A stretch of DNA of 64,000 nucleotides from positions 62,001 to 126,000 of the forward strand of contig NZ_FNOT01000013.1 of assembly GCF_900107105.1 (NCBI RefSeq), read 5' to 3'. Made by a program: the position numbers and the translations under genes. This document shows positions 15,956 to 23,735 of the stretch, in pieces. Position 1 is the first letter of the stretch; each line of letters opens with the position of its first letter. Below the pieces are notes generated by a model, which was not told where the DNA came from, did no database searches, and saw only the letters and a program-made list of their open reading frames with translations. This DNA comes from Geodermatophilus africanus (lineage in GTDB: Bacteria > Actinomycetota > Actinomycetes > Mycobacteriales > Geodermatophilaceae).

Positions 15956-17156
15956 GCGGTCATCGCAACAGGAGCGGTCCGATCTCCTCGATCGGCTTGC
16001 GGAAGGCTAGCCGCTTGCGGGGCCGGTCGTTGAGCTCGGCAGCCACCCAGTCGAGATCGGCTTGGCTGTGCACCGACAGGTCGGTGCCTTTCGGAAAGTA
16101 CTGGCGCAGCAAGCCGTTGGTGTTCTCATTCGTTCCTCGCTGCCGGGGCGCGTGCGGATCACAGAAATAGATATCGATGTCCGCATCGACGCCGATGCGC
16201 TCCCAGTCGCGCATTTCCGCGCCTTGGTCCCAGGTCAGTGATCCGCGCAGAATTTCCGGCAGCGTCTTGATCTTCTCGGTCAGGGCGGGGGCGACCTGCT
16301 CGGGCTTGTATCCGTCGGGCAGCGCAACCAGCATCGTGTAGCCGCTGGTGCGCTCGACCAAGGTGCCGATCGCGGTGGCGTTGGCCCGCCCGATGATCAG
16401 ATCACCTTCCCAATGCCCGGGCACCGCCCGGTCAGCAGCCTCCGGTGGGCGCTCGGCGATGTTGACCATGTTCGGGATGCGGTTCCTGCGCTGGTTGGCG
16501 TGCCGGTTGGGCACCCGCAGCGCCCGGCCAGTGCGCAGGCATCGGGCCAGGTCACGGCGCAGCGCGCCGCGGGACTGCACGTACAGGGACTGGTAGATCG
16601 TCTCGGTGGACACCCACATCTCCGGATCCTCGGGGAAGTCCGCACGCAGCCGGCCGGCGATCTGCTCCGGGGAGTACTTCTTCTCCAGGTCCTGCTCCAC
16701 TCGCGCCCGCAGCACCACGTGGGTGGCCAGCTTGGCGGACTTGGGCCGGCTGGCGCGCTCGTAGGCGCGTGCGTGCGCCACCGTGGCCCGGTACCGGCCC
16801 CGGGCGTCCCTGTTGCCGCCTACTTCACGAGAGATCGTGGAAGCCGCTCGACCCAGTCGAGTGGCGATCGAGCGCAACGATTCGTTGGCAACCAGCCCGA
16901 GGGCGATTTCCTCACGCTCGGCGAAAGTCAGGCAGCGGCCCTTGAGGGTCCGGCCTCGGCGGGGGCGCACACCACCGGCTTCGCGCAGCCATTTCAGACC
17001 CCGCCAGCGATGAGTGCCGGCCATCGCGGCAGCGTCGGTCAGGAACTCACCAGCCTGCAGCGCCGCCCAGAACGGCTGGTAGAACTCGGCGACAAGCTGG
17101 TTGGAGAAACGAACGGCCATCAACACCCTCACATCCTGTGGTGTTGCGACCACCGC
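15956..17156 (-). mobile_element. IS30-family insertion sequence, apparently complete
   Basis: About 1.2 kb bounded by imperfect inverted repeats: GCGGTCATCGCAACA at 15956-15970 and, on the other strand, GCGGTGGTCGCAACA at 17142-17156 (13 of 15 identical). It encloses a single IS30-type transposase gene. AA flanks both ends and could be the 2-bp target duplication expected for IS30, although this is weak on its own. The transposase stop codon lies inside the left repeat. It sits within the repeat-rich decaying region. Confidence 0.72.
15960..17120 (-). CDS. IS30-family transposase
   Basis: A 386-residue DDE transposase. The N-terminus carries a helix-turn-helix: LTFAEREEIALGLVANESLR, then IATRLGRAASTISREV. 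The catalytic domain shows the DDE residues in GHWEGDLIIGR (D), LTWDQGAEM (D), and GTNENTNGLLRQYFPKGTD (E), which is the IS30 signature. ATG 17120 is chosen because the protein then starts just inside the right inverted repeat; the frame is open beyond the element but would read through it. Length is normal and there is no frameshift, so the element may be active. Confidence 0.9.
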   Translation of the reverse strand: MAVRFSNQLVAEFYQPFWAALQAGEFLTDAAAMAGTHRWRGLKWLREAGGVRPRRGRTLKGRCLTFAEREEIALGLVANESLRSIATRLGRAASTISREVGGNRDARGRYRATVAHARAYERASRPKSAKLATHVVLRARVEQDLEKKYSPEQIAGRLRADFPEDPEMWVSTETIYQSLYVQSRGALRRDLARCLRTGRALRVPNRHANQRRNRIPNMVNIAERPPEAADRAVPGHWEGDLIIGRANATAIGTLVERTSGYTMLVALPDGYKPEQVAPALTEKIKTLPEILRGSLTWDQGAEMRDWERIGVDADIDIYFCDPHAPRQRGTNENTNGLLRQYFPKGTDLSVHSQADLDWVAAELNDRPRKRLAFRKPIEEIGPLLLR

Positions 17157-17217
17157 AAGAACCCGGGGAACCCCACACGGAAACGCCCGCGCCGTTCGGC
17201 AACGCCAGCCACCGGTG

Positions 17218-17249
17218 TCCCGCAGGGGATCTCCGTGCGTGACGGCGGC
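17218..17249. repeat. CCCGCARGGGATC repeat (copy 2)
   Basis: TCCCGCAGGGGATC, then GCGTGACGGCGGC, matching copy 1 at 14268-14299. In both places an AGGGCGGCYT unit follows about 20 bases later, so the two motifs form a composite unit. Confidence 0.5.
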
Positions 17250-17264
17250 TGCGGTATCTGACCC

Positions 17265-17288
17265 GTCCCTGAGGGCGGCTTCAGGGAC
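17265..17288. repeat. AGGGCGGCYT repeat (copy 4), perfect hairpin form
   Basis: GTCCCTGA-GGGCGGCT-TCAGGGAC: an 8-bp perfect stem with an 8-base loop. This is the least decayed of the five units and suggests they are palindromic (REP-like) elements. Confidence 0.55.
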
Positions 17289-17423
17289 ACGGTGCAAGAC
17301 GGCGCGCGTGAGGTCGAATCGATGTTCCGCACGCGCAGGGTCGGGGTATCCCCGCCTTGAGCGATTCAGTCGTTCCACCTGGTGGCCCCGGACCCGGCGA
17401 CCTCATCACTGAGGGAGCCGGTC

Positions 17424-17984
17424 GTGGTCTACACCTCCTCCGCCGAGTCCGGCGACTCTGCAGTCCCCGACGCCATCAGCCAGCAGCGCAACCAGCAGAG
17501 CCAGCCGCAGGCCAACCGCACGACCAGCGACGCCTGGCCGTACTGGGAGTCCACGGCGGATGGGCGGCGCTGCCAGTGGCGCTTTCACACTGACTTGCGT
17601 TCGGTCGTCTCGATGCGCTGGGAGCTGCGCGTGCTCCTCGGTGGAACCGGGCTGCCCTTCGATGAGCTCGAGGACCTGCTGCGGGCCGTCAGCGAGGCGG
17701 CAAACAACGCCGTGGAGCACCCGCACCTACCGAGAGAGCCGTTCTTCGACGTATCCACCAAGATCGACGATGGATCGGTGACCATCGTCGTCCAAGACCA
17801 CGGGCAGTGGCGGCAGCCCAAGTCCAGTTCCGACCGCGGCCCGGGCCTAGCGATGATGCGTGCCCTGGCCGACGCCACCGTCACAAGCGATGCGCGCGGC
17901 ACCACCGTGACCCTACGGAAACACCGCACCGGCACCGAGCCTCTAGATGCCGAGCCTCTACATGAGGAACGTCGGGCGTCCTAA
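17424..17984 (+). CDS. RsbW-like anti-sigma regulatory ATPase (HATPase_c_2)
   Basis: A 186-residue protein with a disordered Gln/Ser-rich N-terminus (about 50 residues) followed by a GHKL ATPase domain of the anti-sigma kinase type. The N box is VSEAANNAVEHP, the G1-like box is VQDHGQWRQP, and the G2-like box is RGPGLAMMRALAD. Such kinases phosphorylate STAS antagonists and hold sigma factors. GTG 17424 has GAGGGAG about 7 bases upstream. No partner is adjacent; a STAS protein lies at 1.4 kb and a SpoIIE phosphatase at 24.1 kb. Confidence 0.8.
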   Translation: MVYTSSAESGDSAVPDAISQQRNQQSQPQANRTTSDAWPYWESTADGRRCQWRFHTDLRSVVSMRWELRVLLGGTGLPFDELEDLLRAVSEAANNAVEHPHLPREPFFDVSTKIDDGSVTIVVQDHGQWRQPKSSSDRGPGLAMMRALADATVTSDARGTTVTLRKHRTGTEPLDAEPLHEERRAS

Positions 17985-18064
17985 AACCCGAGCAGGGCCG
18001 GATCTGGACCGTTGGGAGAGTCCACAGGCAGCCGTCGCGACCCCCCGGGGAGCCGGGACGGTTA

Positions 18065-18097
18065 GGCCCCGCCGCTCTAGAAGTGGGCGGCGGGGCC
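18065..18097 (+). terminator. Hairpin terminator after the RsbW-like gene
   Basis: A 10-bp perfect stem (18065-18074 with 18088-18097, GGCCCCGCCG) and a 13-base loop, about 80 bases after the stop codon. Confidence 0.6.
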
Positions 18098-18187
18098 GCA
18101 CCCTTCATCTGTCCTTGAGTGGGCCGTGTCCCTCCAGCGGACCGCGTAGGGACACGCGCACGGTCAGGGGCGCAAGGGCACCAGCCA

Positions 18188-18376
18188 CTACGGACGCGTC
18201 AACCACTCGACCGGCGGTCGACTGCGACGGGCAGCGAAGCCCTGTAGCTCGGTCGAGGTCAGAGAGCAGCCACCAGCACAGTCGAACTCGATGGGCCGCC
18301 CGTCCACCCACCCGACAGCTGCTGGCCGCTGACAGCTCGGGCAGTCCTCCCACGTGACCCGCTCACTTGTTTCCAT
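18188..18376 (-). CDS. Small zinc-ribbon-like protein
   Basis: A 62-residue protein starting METSERVTWEDC, with CPSC near residues 12-15 and CAGGC about 21 residues later: the spacing of a small zinc ribbon. The central strands read AAVGWVDGRPIEFDC. The frame is open further upstream, but ATG 18376 gives a compact ribbon. Similar tiny zinc-binding proteins are common in actinobacterial accessory DNA. Function unknown. It could be a chance frame, although the cysteine pattern argues against that. Confidence 0.45.
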   Translation of the reverse strand: METSERVTWEDCPSCQRPAAVGWVDGRPIEFDCAGGCSLTSTELQGFAARRSRPPVEWLTRP

Positions 18377-18472
18377 GCTGCTGCTCCCGCTCCCGGCCTG
18401 CCTGGCCGCGGACAGGGGACTGGCCTCGCTGCTCAAGCCATACCCCCAAGGATCGGCACGCTGCTTAACCCG

Positions 18473-18496
18473 GCGCAGCGGCCGAAAACGCTGCGC
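18473..18496 (-). terminator. Hairpin downstream of the hydrolase at 18652
   Basis: GCGCAGCG and CGCTGCGC form a perfect 8-bp stem around an 8-base A-rich loop. It lies 150 bases downstream of the minus-strand hydrolase gene. Confidence 0.4.
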
Positions 18497-18572
18497 TTAC
18501 GGACGTTTTGTTCCGGTTCCCGCCCGTTTCTGAGGAGCGGAGGCCCGTCCCTTAGTGGGCCATTTGAGGACG

Positions 18573-18592
18573 CAAGGCGGCCTCAAGGACAG
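18573..18592. repeat. AGGGCGGCYT repeat (copy 5)
   Basis: CAAGGCGGCCTCAAGGACAG, preceded by a short inverted arm TTGAGG. Related to the units at 14322, 14841, 15562 and 17265. Confidence 0.45.
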
Positions 18593-18651
18593 GTGCGCAC
18601 GGGATGCCTCGGAGGCGACCCGATCGGACGGAGTGGCGCGGGAGCAGCGGG

Positions 18652-19401
18652 TCAGTGGCCGCGGCCTTCGGCGATCATCTGCGCGAGTGCCTCGGGATGC
18701 AGGAACGGCGACATGTGGGCCGCGTCGGGGAGGACGTGCAGCCGCGCGTGCGGTAGCCGACCGGCCATGGCGGTCATCGCTGTCGGCGTGGACACCTGGT
18801 CGAGTTCGGCGGCGATGAGGGTGACCGGAACGTCGATCGTCGGCGTCCGGTCCGACCGGTCGTAGCTGGCGATCGCGCGCAGGGCGGCGGCCCACGGCGC
18901 TCGGTCAGCAGTGAGCAGGCATCGGCGGGCGTACCGAACCAGGGAGCCCTCGGCGGCAAGGTCGGCCGGCCGGAACCAGCGGGACAGCACTGCGTCGAGA
19001 TCGGCCGGGCCGTATCCGGGGACGGCCCGCGCGGCGGCGGCGAACGCCGGGAAGGGTGTGTCCCGACTGCAGAGGCTGGTCAGGCTGCGTACCCGCCGCG
19101 GCATGGCCAGCGCGAGCTCCAAGGCGACCTGTCCGCCGAAGGAATGACCGACCACGTGCATGTTGCCCGTGACGTCGTGGAGGTCATCGCGCAACCGTCG
19201 CGCCACGTCCGGCTGCGCTTCGGAGGCGTTGCGGGGCGTGGCCCATGGGCACTGCACCGCGCCGGTGTGCTGCAGGTGGGCGGCGATGTCGGTCCACACC
19301 GACGGGGTCAGCGGAGTGCCGTGCAACAGCAGCCATCGATCCCCCGACGGGCGCACGTCGGACACTGTGCCGGGAAGGTACCGGTGACACCAGAGGCGCA
19401 C
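18652..19401 (-). CDS. Alpha/beta hydrolase
   Basis: A 249-residue alpha/beta hydrolase. The oxyanion motif LLLHGTPLTPSVW is near residues 24-36, the nucleophile elbow is VVGHSFGGQVAL (Ser), the acid is likely in LIAAELDQVSTP, and the catalytic His is in LPDAAHMSPFLHPEAL. It is therefore complete. The start is uncertain: GTG 19401 gives the longest form, and GTG 19365 (VSDVRPSGDRW) is closer to the fold's usual start. Neither has a clear ribosome-binding site. Substrate unknown. Confidence 0.78.
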   Translation of the reverse strand: MRLWCHRYLPGTVSDVRPSGDRWLLLHGTPLTPSVWTDIAAHLQHTGAVQCPWATPRNASEAQPDVARRLRDDLHDVTGNMHVVGHSFGGQVALELALAMPRRVRSLTSLCSRDTPFPAFAAAARAVPGYGPADLDAVLSRWFRPADLAAEGSLVRYARRCLLTADRAPWAAALRAIASYDRSDRTPTIDVPVTLIAAELDQVSTPTAMTAMAGRLPHARLHVLPDAAHMSPFLHPEALAQMIAEGRGH

Positions 19402-19754
19402 CGATCAGGCCCGCGGCGGTGAGGGCGGGCCGGGGCAGGCTCCCACCGAGGCGATGCCAGAGAGATGCCGGCACTCGTCACCTCGGCGGCCGGGACGGGG
19501 CTGCGGCAGTGCGCGGCATTCGGCCTCACGGTCGACCGCGACTTCCTCCGTCGCCTGCTCACCGTCGACCGGCAGCGTGTCCCAAAGTGGGCCGCTATGG
19601 GCGACTGGCTTCCCAGCTGCTCCACCGACGACCCGCAGCCCTGTCCCGCGAGGCGAACGGCTACCGGCGCACCGAAGACCGTCTGGTTGGTCGGCTGAGC
19701 ACCGTCCCGCAGGGATCCCTTGCCAACAACCGAATCAGTACGCGCGAGCGCGCG
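19402..19754. other. Non-coding stretch with the second 85-bp repeat copy
   Basis: No supported gene. It holds repeat copy B (19577-19661) and a short CCCGCAGGGATCCCT unit at 19705-19720. Confidence 0.45.
19577..19661. repeat. 85-bp dispersed repeat, copy B
   Basis: Direct-orientation partner of 15863-15947, same length without gaps, roughly 86-87% identical by eye. In one frame it reads GRYGRLASQLLHRRPAALSR, which is open in both copies and hints that the repeat derives from a coding sequence. Confidence 0.65.
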
Positions 19755-20369
19755 TCAGAAGGCGCGGACGGCGATGCCGGGATACGCCAACACCAAGCCA
19801 GCCTCGTCGTAGACCAGCTGGCAGGAGAAGTCGAACACCGGCGCGGTGTACTCATAGCGCTGATGCCCATCCTGATCGCCGGCCCGTGTGTACTGCTGCT
19901 CGAGGCGCTCGATGCCCAGGTCGAGAGCTCGCATATAGACGGCCGGCGATGGCGCCGTCGCACCAGCGGTCAGGGCGAGACGGTGCACCGGCAGGGCGTT
20001 GGTCATCGCCGAGGACTCCAGGTCCACGTCCAGGCAGCCGTCCAGGTGCAGGGCCGGCTCCCCGTCAATGCGCCAGCGACCTTCGCCATCACCCTCGAGC
20101 AGCCGCGTGCGAAGGCCGGTACTGGAGCGTCCGGTCGCGCGAGCGCTGCGGGTGCGCCAGCCGACGTCGACCCGGATCTCGTAGTCGACGATCCAGGGCT
20201 GCCCGCCCTCGACCGCGGTCGTGGCGCCGGTGAGCAGATGACCGTCGTCGAGGGCCCGGAAGTAGACGACCTCGAAGCCGCAGCGGGCATCCTGATGGGC
20301 CCATGCCGCGCTGGTGGGCAGCGGGAGGAACGGCACGTCCTCACCCTGGCCGCCGGAGCGGGGACTCAT
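19755..20369 (-). CDS. Putative glycolipid-binding family protein (DUF1089/PF06475-like)
   Basis: A 204-residue protein with the all-beta pattern of the putative glycolipid-binding family: GFEVVYFRALDDGHLLTGAT, then YEIRVDVGWRTRSA, WRIDGEPALHLDGCLDVDLE, and TALPVHR-like NALPVHRLAL. It ends with YEYTAPVFDFSCQLVYDEAG, then VLAYPGIAVR. No signal peptide, so it is cytoplasmic. ATG 20369 (MSPRSGGQ) is preferred over the longer form. Function is poorly known for the whole family. Confidence 0.7.
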   Translation of the reverse strand: MSPRSGGQGEDVPFLPLPTSAAWAHQDARCGFEVVYFRALDDGHLLTGATTAVEGGQPWIVDYEIRVDVGWRTRSARATGRSSTGLRTRLLEGDGEGRWRIDGEPALHLDGCLDVDLESSAMTNALPVHRLALTAGATAPSPAVYMRALDLGIERLEQQYTRAGDQDGHQRYEYTAPVFDFSCQLVYDEAGLVLAYPGIAVRAF

Positions 20370-20661
20370 CAAGCAGCAGTCGGGCCTCGATCTGGTCATG
20401 CCCGCCGGTGCCTCAGACGGATCCGTCTGTCGCCTTCGTGGACCAGCGCCTCGGCCGCAGGCACTCGCGGCTCGGTGAGCGGTGGTGATGCCGGTCAGCG
20501 ACTCGTCTTTTCGTCCGCGCCGACCCGCCGTGTCCGCCGGGGTTCCACTGGTCGCGACCCGCTGTGGGCCTCCGCCACTCCCGACCGCCTCCGGCGGCCG
20601 CCCGCCCCCGGAGCCCTACGGTCGACGCTCGGTGCCAGAGGCCGCATGGAGGGGGTGCGCC

Positions 20662-21096
20662 ATGTCCGAGGCAGTCTTCCGCGCGCACTACGAGCAGATC
20701 TGGAACAACAAGGACACCAGCGGGATCCCGCGCTTCATCGCGCCCAACTACCGCGGTCATGATCCGAGCGAGCCCGCGGTCATCTCCGGCGTCGAGGGTT
20801 ACAAGCTGCACTTCACGACGATCACCACCGCCTTCCCGGATCTGCGGCTCACCATCGAGGGCATCCTGGGGGTGGACGAACGCGTCGCGGCGCGTTGGCT
20901 CGCCGAGGGGACTCACACAGGCGACCTGGGCGAGTTCCCGCCCAGCGGGGTGCGAGTGCGCCTGAAGGGCATGAGCATCGCCCTCATCCGCAACCGTCAG
21001 CTCGTCGAGGAGCACTCGGTCTCGGACACACTCGGGCTGCTGAAGCAGATCGGGGTCATCCCCGACACCGTCGCGGTTCCGCCTGTCCTCTTCTAG
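20662..21096 (+). CDS. SnoaL-like polyketide cyclase / ester cyclase-family protein
   Basis: A 144-residue NTF2-fold protein of the SnoaL-like type (FRAHYEQIWNNKDTSGIPRF, then PDLRLTIEGILGVDERVAAR and the WLAEGTHTGDLGEFPPSG hairpin). Catalytic His and Asp positions of true cyclases are plausible in HDPSEP and EEHSVSD, but no polyketide genes are near. It more probably acts on an unknown small molecule. GGAGGGGG lies about 8 bases before ATG 20662. Confidence 0.8.
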   Translation: MSEAVFRAHYEQIWNNKDTSGIPRFIAPNYRGHDPSEPAVISGVEGYKLHFTTITTAFPDLRLTIEGILGVDERVAARWLAEGTHTGDLGEFPPSGVRVRLKGMSIALIRNRQLVEEHSVSDTLGLLKQIGVIPDTVAVPPVLF

Positions 21097-21289
21097 CCGC
21101 TGCAGGCCCAGGACCTCGTCCCGGGTCCACCCGTCCCGTGCGTCGAGGGCCGCGTCGTCCATGACCCTCCCCGGTGGTCGGTGCAGCTCGACGGTCCCCG
21201 CCGGCGCGCCAGGCGCCCGTGCGCGCGGCCGTCCAGGAGCGGCCGCCGGCGGCCTACCGTCGTCCTCCCGCCCCGATCCGGAGGCCCCG

Positions 21290-22768
21290 ATGACGACCGT
21301 GACGATCAGTACCGCGCCCCTGTCGGTCGACGACTTGCTCGCCGTCGTGGGCGGCGCGCGGGTGGGGCTCGACGCCGGCGCGCGGGATGCCGTGACCGCG
21401 GCGCGCGCGGTCGTCGACGAGGCGCTGAGCTCGCGCGCGGCCGTCTACGGCCTGACGACGCAGGTGGGGCACATGCGCGACACTCGGCTGACCGAGGAGG
21501 AGATCCGCGGGGAGCAGCAGTTTCTCGTCCTGTCGCACGCTGGTGGGCTGGGGCCGCCGCTGCCGGTGCCCGTGGTACGGGCGGCGCTGGCCGTGCGGCT
21601 CGCCGGCATCGCGCGCGGGGGGTCGGGCGCGTCGGTGGCGGCCGCCGAGACGCTGGTGGCGATGCTCAACGCCGGGGTCCACCCCGTGGTGCCCGCGACC
21701 GGCTCGGTGGGGGCGGCCGACATCGGACACATGGCCGGGATGGCGCAGGTCGCCATCGGCCGGGGACGGGCCGAGTACCGCGGCGAGGTGCTCCCTGGCG
21801 GGGAGGCCCTGCGCCGGGCCGGCATCGCCCCGTTGGAGCTCAGCGGCAAGGACGGGCTGGCCCTCATCTCGGCCAACGGGGTGTCGGTCGGCCAGGCGGC
21901 GCTGGTGGTCGCCCGGGCGGCCCGGGCCGCCGAGGCCGCCGACGTCGTCGCCGCGGTGTCGATGGAGGCGACGCGGGCCAACCCGTCCGTGGTGCACCCC
22001 GCCGTCGGCCGGGCCAAGCCGGTGCCCGGGCAGATCGCGGCGGCCGACCACCTGCGGGAGCTGCTGGCCGGCAGCGCGCTGTTCGCGCCGGACGGCGCCG
22101 TCTCGGTGCAGGACCCGCTGTCGTTCCGGGTGGTGCCGCAGGTTCACGGCGCGCTGCGCGAGCACGTCGCGGCTACCCGCGCGGCGGTGCAGACTGAGCT
22201 GGCCGGCGCGGGGGACAACCCCCTGGTGTCGGTCGAGGACCGCGCGCTGGTCAGCAACGGCAACTTCCACCCGATGGTGCTGGCCATCGCCTGCGACGCG
22301 CTGCGGATCGCCGTCGCCGCGGTCGGGCAGCTCAGCGACCGCCGGATGGCCCACCTGTGGGAGGCGTTCTTTCGGCAGCTGGCCGGGCCGCCGCAGTCGC
22401 CCGTCCACGGCCTGGCGCTGCGTCTGCCGGCGGCCGCGGTGGTGGCCGAGCTGACGCAGCTCGCCGCACCGGCGACCCTCGACGTCCCGCCGCTGGACAA
22501 CGGGGTGGAGGACCACGCCACCGGCGCCCCGCTGAGCGCCCGCAAGGCCGACGCCGCGCTGGGCCTGCTGGAGGACGTCCTCGCCGTCGAGCTGCTGCTG
22601 GCCGCCGACGTCCTCGCCGCGGCGCCGGACGGGCGGGCCCTGGGGGCCGGCGCGCGCGGCGCGCTGGACCTCGTGCGGACGGCGATCGCCGCGGCCGAGC
22701 CGTACCCGGACGCCGTCCACCGGATCCTGCGGGAGCGGTTCCCGGAAAGGGTCAGCCCTGGGAAGTAG
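21290..22768 (+). CDS. Aromatic amino acid/histidine ammonia-lyase homologue lacking the MIO serine
   Basis: A 492-residue protein of the HAL/PAL superfamily. Recognisable elements are the N-terminal Tyr loop AVYGLTTQVGHMRD (family: YGxNTGFG), the core KDGLALISANG, QDPLSFRVVPQVHGAL, GAGDNPLV and NGNFHPM. The MIO-forming Ala-Ser-Gly is expected in GSVGASGDLAPL; here the sequence is GSVGAADIGHM (residues ~138-148), with Ala in place of Ser and the Gly absent. MIO could not form in the known way. ATG 21290 has GGAGG 6 bases upstream and TACCGT further up. The substrate is unknown and the protein may not be an ammonia-lyase at all. Confidence 0.82.
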   Translation: MTTVTISTAPLSVDDLLAVVGGARVGLDAGARDAVTAARAVVDEALSSRAAVYGLTTQVGHMRDTRLTEEEIRGEQQFLVLSHAGGLGPPLPVPVVRAALAVRLAGIARGGSGASVAAAETLVAMLNAGVHPVVPATGSVGAADIGHMAGMAQVAIGRGRAEYRGEVLPGGEALRRAGIAPLELSGKDGLALISANGVSVGQAALVVARAARAAEAADVVAAVSMEATRANPSVVHPAVGRAKPVPGQIAAADHLRELLAGSALFAPDGAVSVQDPLSFRVVPQVHGALREHVAATRAAVQTELAGAGDNPLVSVEDRALVSNGNFHPMVLAIACDALRIAVAAVGQLSDRRMAHLWEAFFRQLAGPPQSPVHGLALRLPAAAVVAELTQLAAPATLDVPPLDNGVEDHATGAPLSARKADAALGLLEDVLAVELLLAADVLAAAPDGRALGAGARGALDLVRTAIAAAEPYPDAVHRILRERFPERVSPGK

Positions 22769-23175
22769 GCGTGCCCAGGGCTCGCGGCCACCTCGCCGTC
22801 CCGGACGAACCCGAGCGCGAGCAGCGGGTGCAACCAGCATGCCGCGACGAGTCAGCCGCAGGTCGGCCGGCCGCAGCAGGGGCAGGGCGGCACCGCCGGG
22901 ACGCGGCTGCGCGACCGGCGGGACGACCAGCCCGGCCCGCTGCAGGTCGGCGACGTCCTCCCGGGCGCCCCACGCCATCCAGGCGCGCGGGTCGTCGGCC
23001 GGCGGAGCCATCGGCAGTGGCTGCCGGTCGCGGCGGCCGCACCTGCCAGCAGCACCCGCCGCCGCCAGGTCAGCCCGGCGGTCAGCCGCCGCGCACGCTG
23101 GACCAGCCCGGCGTCCAGGACCACGAAATCCTTGGGCGGCCCGAAGCCCGGGCCGATCCGGGGTCGGGTGTTCAC
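22769..23175 (-). pseudogene. Unidentified gene downstream of the dihydrofolate-reductase-like gene, probably frameshifted
   Basis: GTG 23175 overlaps the TGA of the preceding gene (GTGA). The first ~55 codons look coding (NTRPRIGPGFGPPKDFVVLD, then LTWRRRVLLAGAAAATGS). Beyond about 23010 the sensible sequence moves to another frame (DDPRAWMAWGAREDVADLQR, then LLRPADLRLTRRG), and near 22840 to a third (HPLLALGFVRDGEVAASPGH). The pieces look like one ~130-residue protein broken by two shifts. No family recognised. Confidence 0.35.
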
Positions 23176-23735
23176 CGCCTGGTCTCGTACCTGGTGAGGA
23201 GCACGCCGTCGGGAAACGTCCGGGTCTCCACCAGGGTCAGGTTCACCCAGTTGTCCAGGGCCGCAAAGAACGGCGTGCCGCCGCCCACCAGGACCGGATG
23301 GGTGACGATCGCGTACTCGTCGATCAGCCCGTCCCGCATGGCCGCTGCGGCGAGGGTGGCGCCGCCGATATCCATGGGGCCGCCGTCCTCGGTCTTGAGC
23401 CGGGTGATCTCGGTGACCGCGTCGCCGGTGACGAGGCGGGTGTTCCAGTCGACCGTGCTGGTCGTCGAGGAGAACACCACCTTCGGCATGTCCCGCCAGC
23501 GGCGGGCGAACTCGATCTGCGCCGGTGTGGCGCCCGGCTGCTGGTCGGCGGTCGGCCAGTGGGAGCTCATCGTCTCCCACAATTTGCGCCCGTACAGCGC
23601 CAGGCCCGTCGCCCCCACCCGGTCGGACCACCACTGGAACAGCTCGTCGCTCGGGACACTCCAGCCGAGGTCGTCGCCGGGCGCGGCGATGTAGCCGTCC
23701 AGGCTCAGGTTCATGCCGAAGGTCAGTTTCCGCAT
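23172..23735 (-). CDS. Dihydrofolate reductase / RibD C-terminal-family protein
   Basis: A 187-residue protein of the RibD C-terminal (DHFR-like) family. It starts with MRKLTFGMNLSLDGYIAAPG, and GRKLWETM and MPKVVFSSTTSTVDW are typical internal strands. DIGGATLAAAAMRDGLIDEY, then HPVLVGGGTPFF, is the characteristic C-terminal NADPH-binding and substrate region (normally VxGSAxLxxxLxxxGLIDE). Most such stand-alone proteins have unknown substrates. ATG 23735 fits the family's start. It is followed by a coupled, broken gene. Confidence 0.85.
   Translation of the reverse strand: MRKLTFGMNLSLDGYIAAPGDDLGWSVPSDELFQWWSDRVGATGLALYGRKLWETMSSHWPTADQQPGATPAQIEFARRWRDMPKVVFSSTTSTVDWNTRLVTGDAVTEITRLKTEDGGPMDIGGATLAAAAMRDGLIDEYAIVTHPVLVGGGTPFFAALDNWVNLTLVETRTFPDGVLLTRYETRR

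Noticed and set aside
14268-18592. CRISPR array
   Set aside because: The repeats are few, degenerate and irregularly spaced (hundreds to thousands of bases apart), with no spacers of constant length and no cas genes.
21254-23011. 585-codon minus-strand frame antisense to the ammonia-lyase homologue
   Set aside because: Composition is typical of the antisense of a GC-rich gene. Only the first ~60 codons (before 22.83 kb) look coding, and those are treated as part of a separate broken gene.
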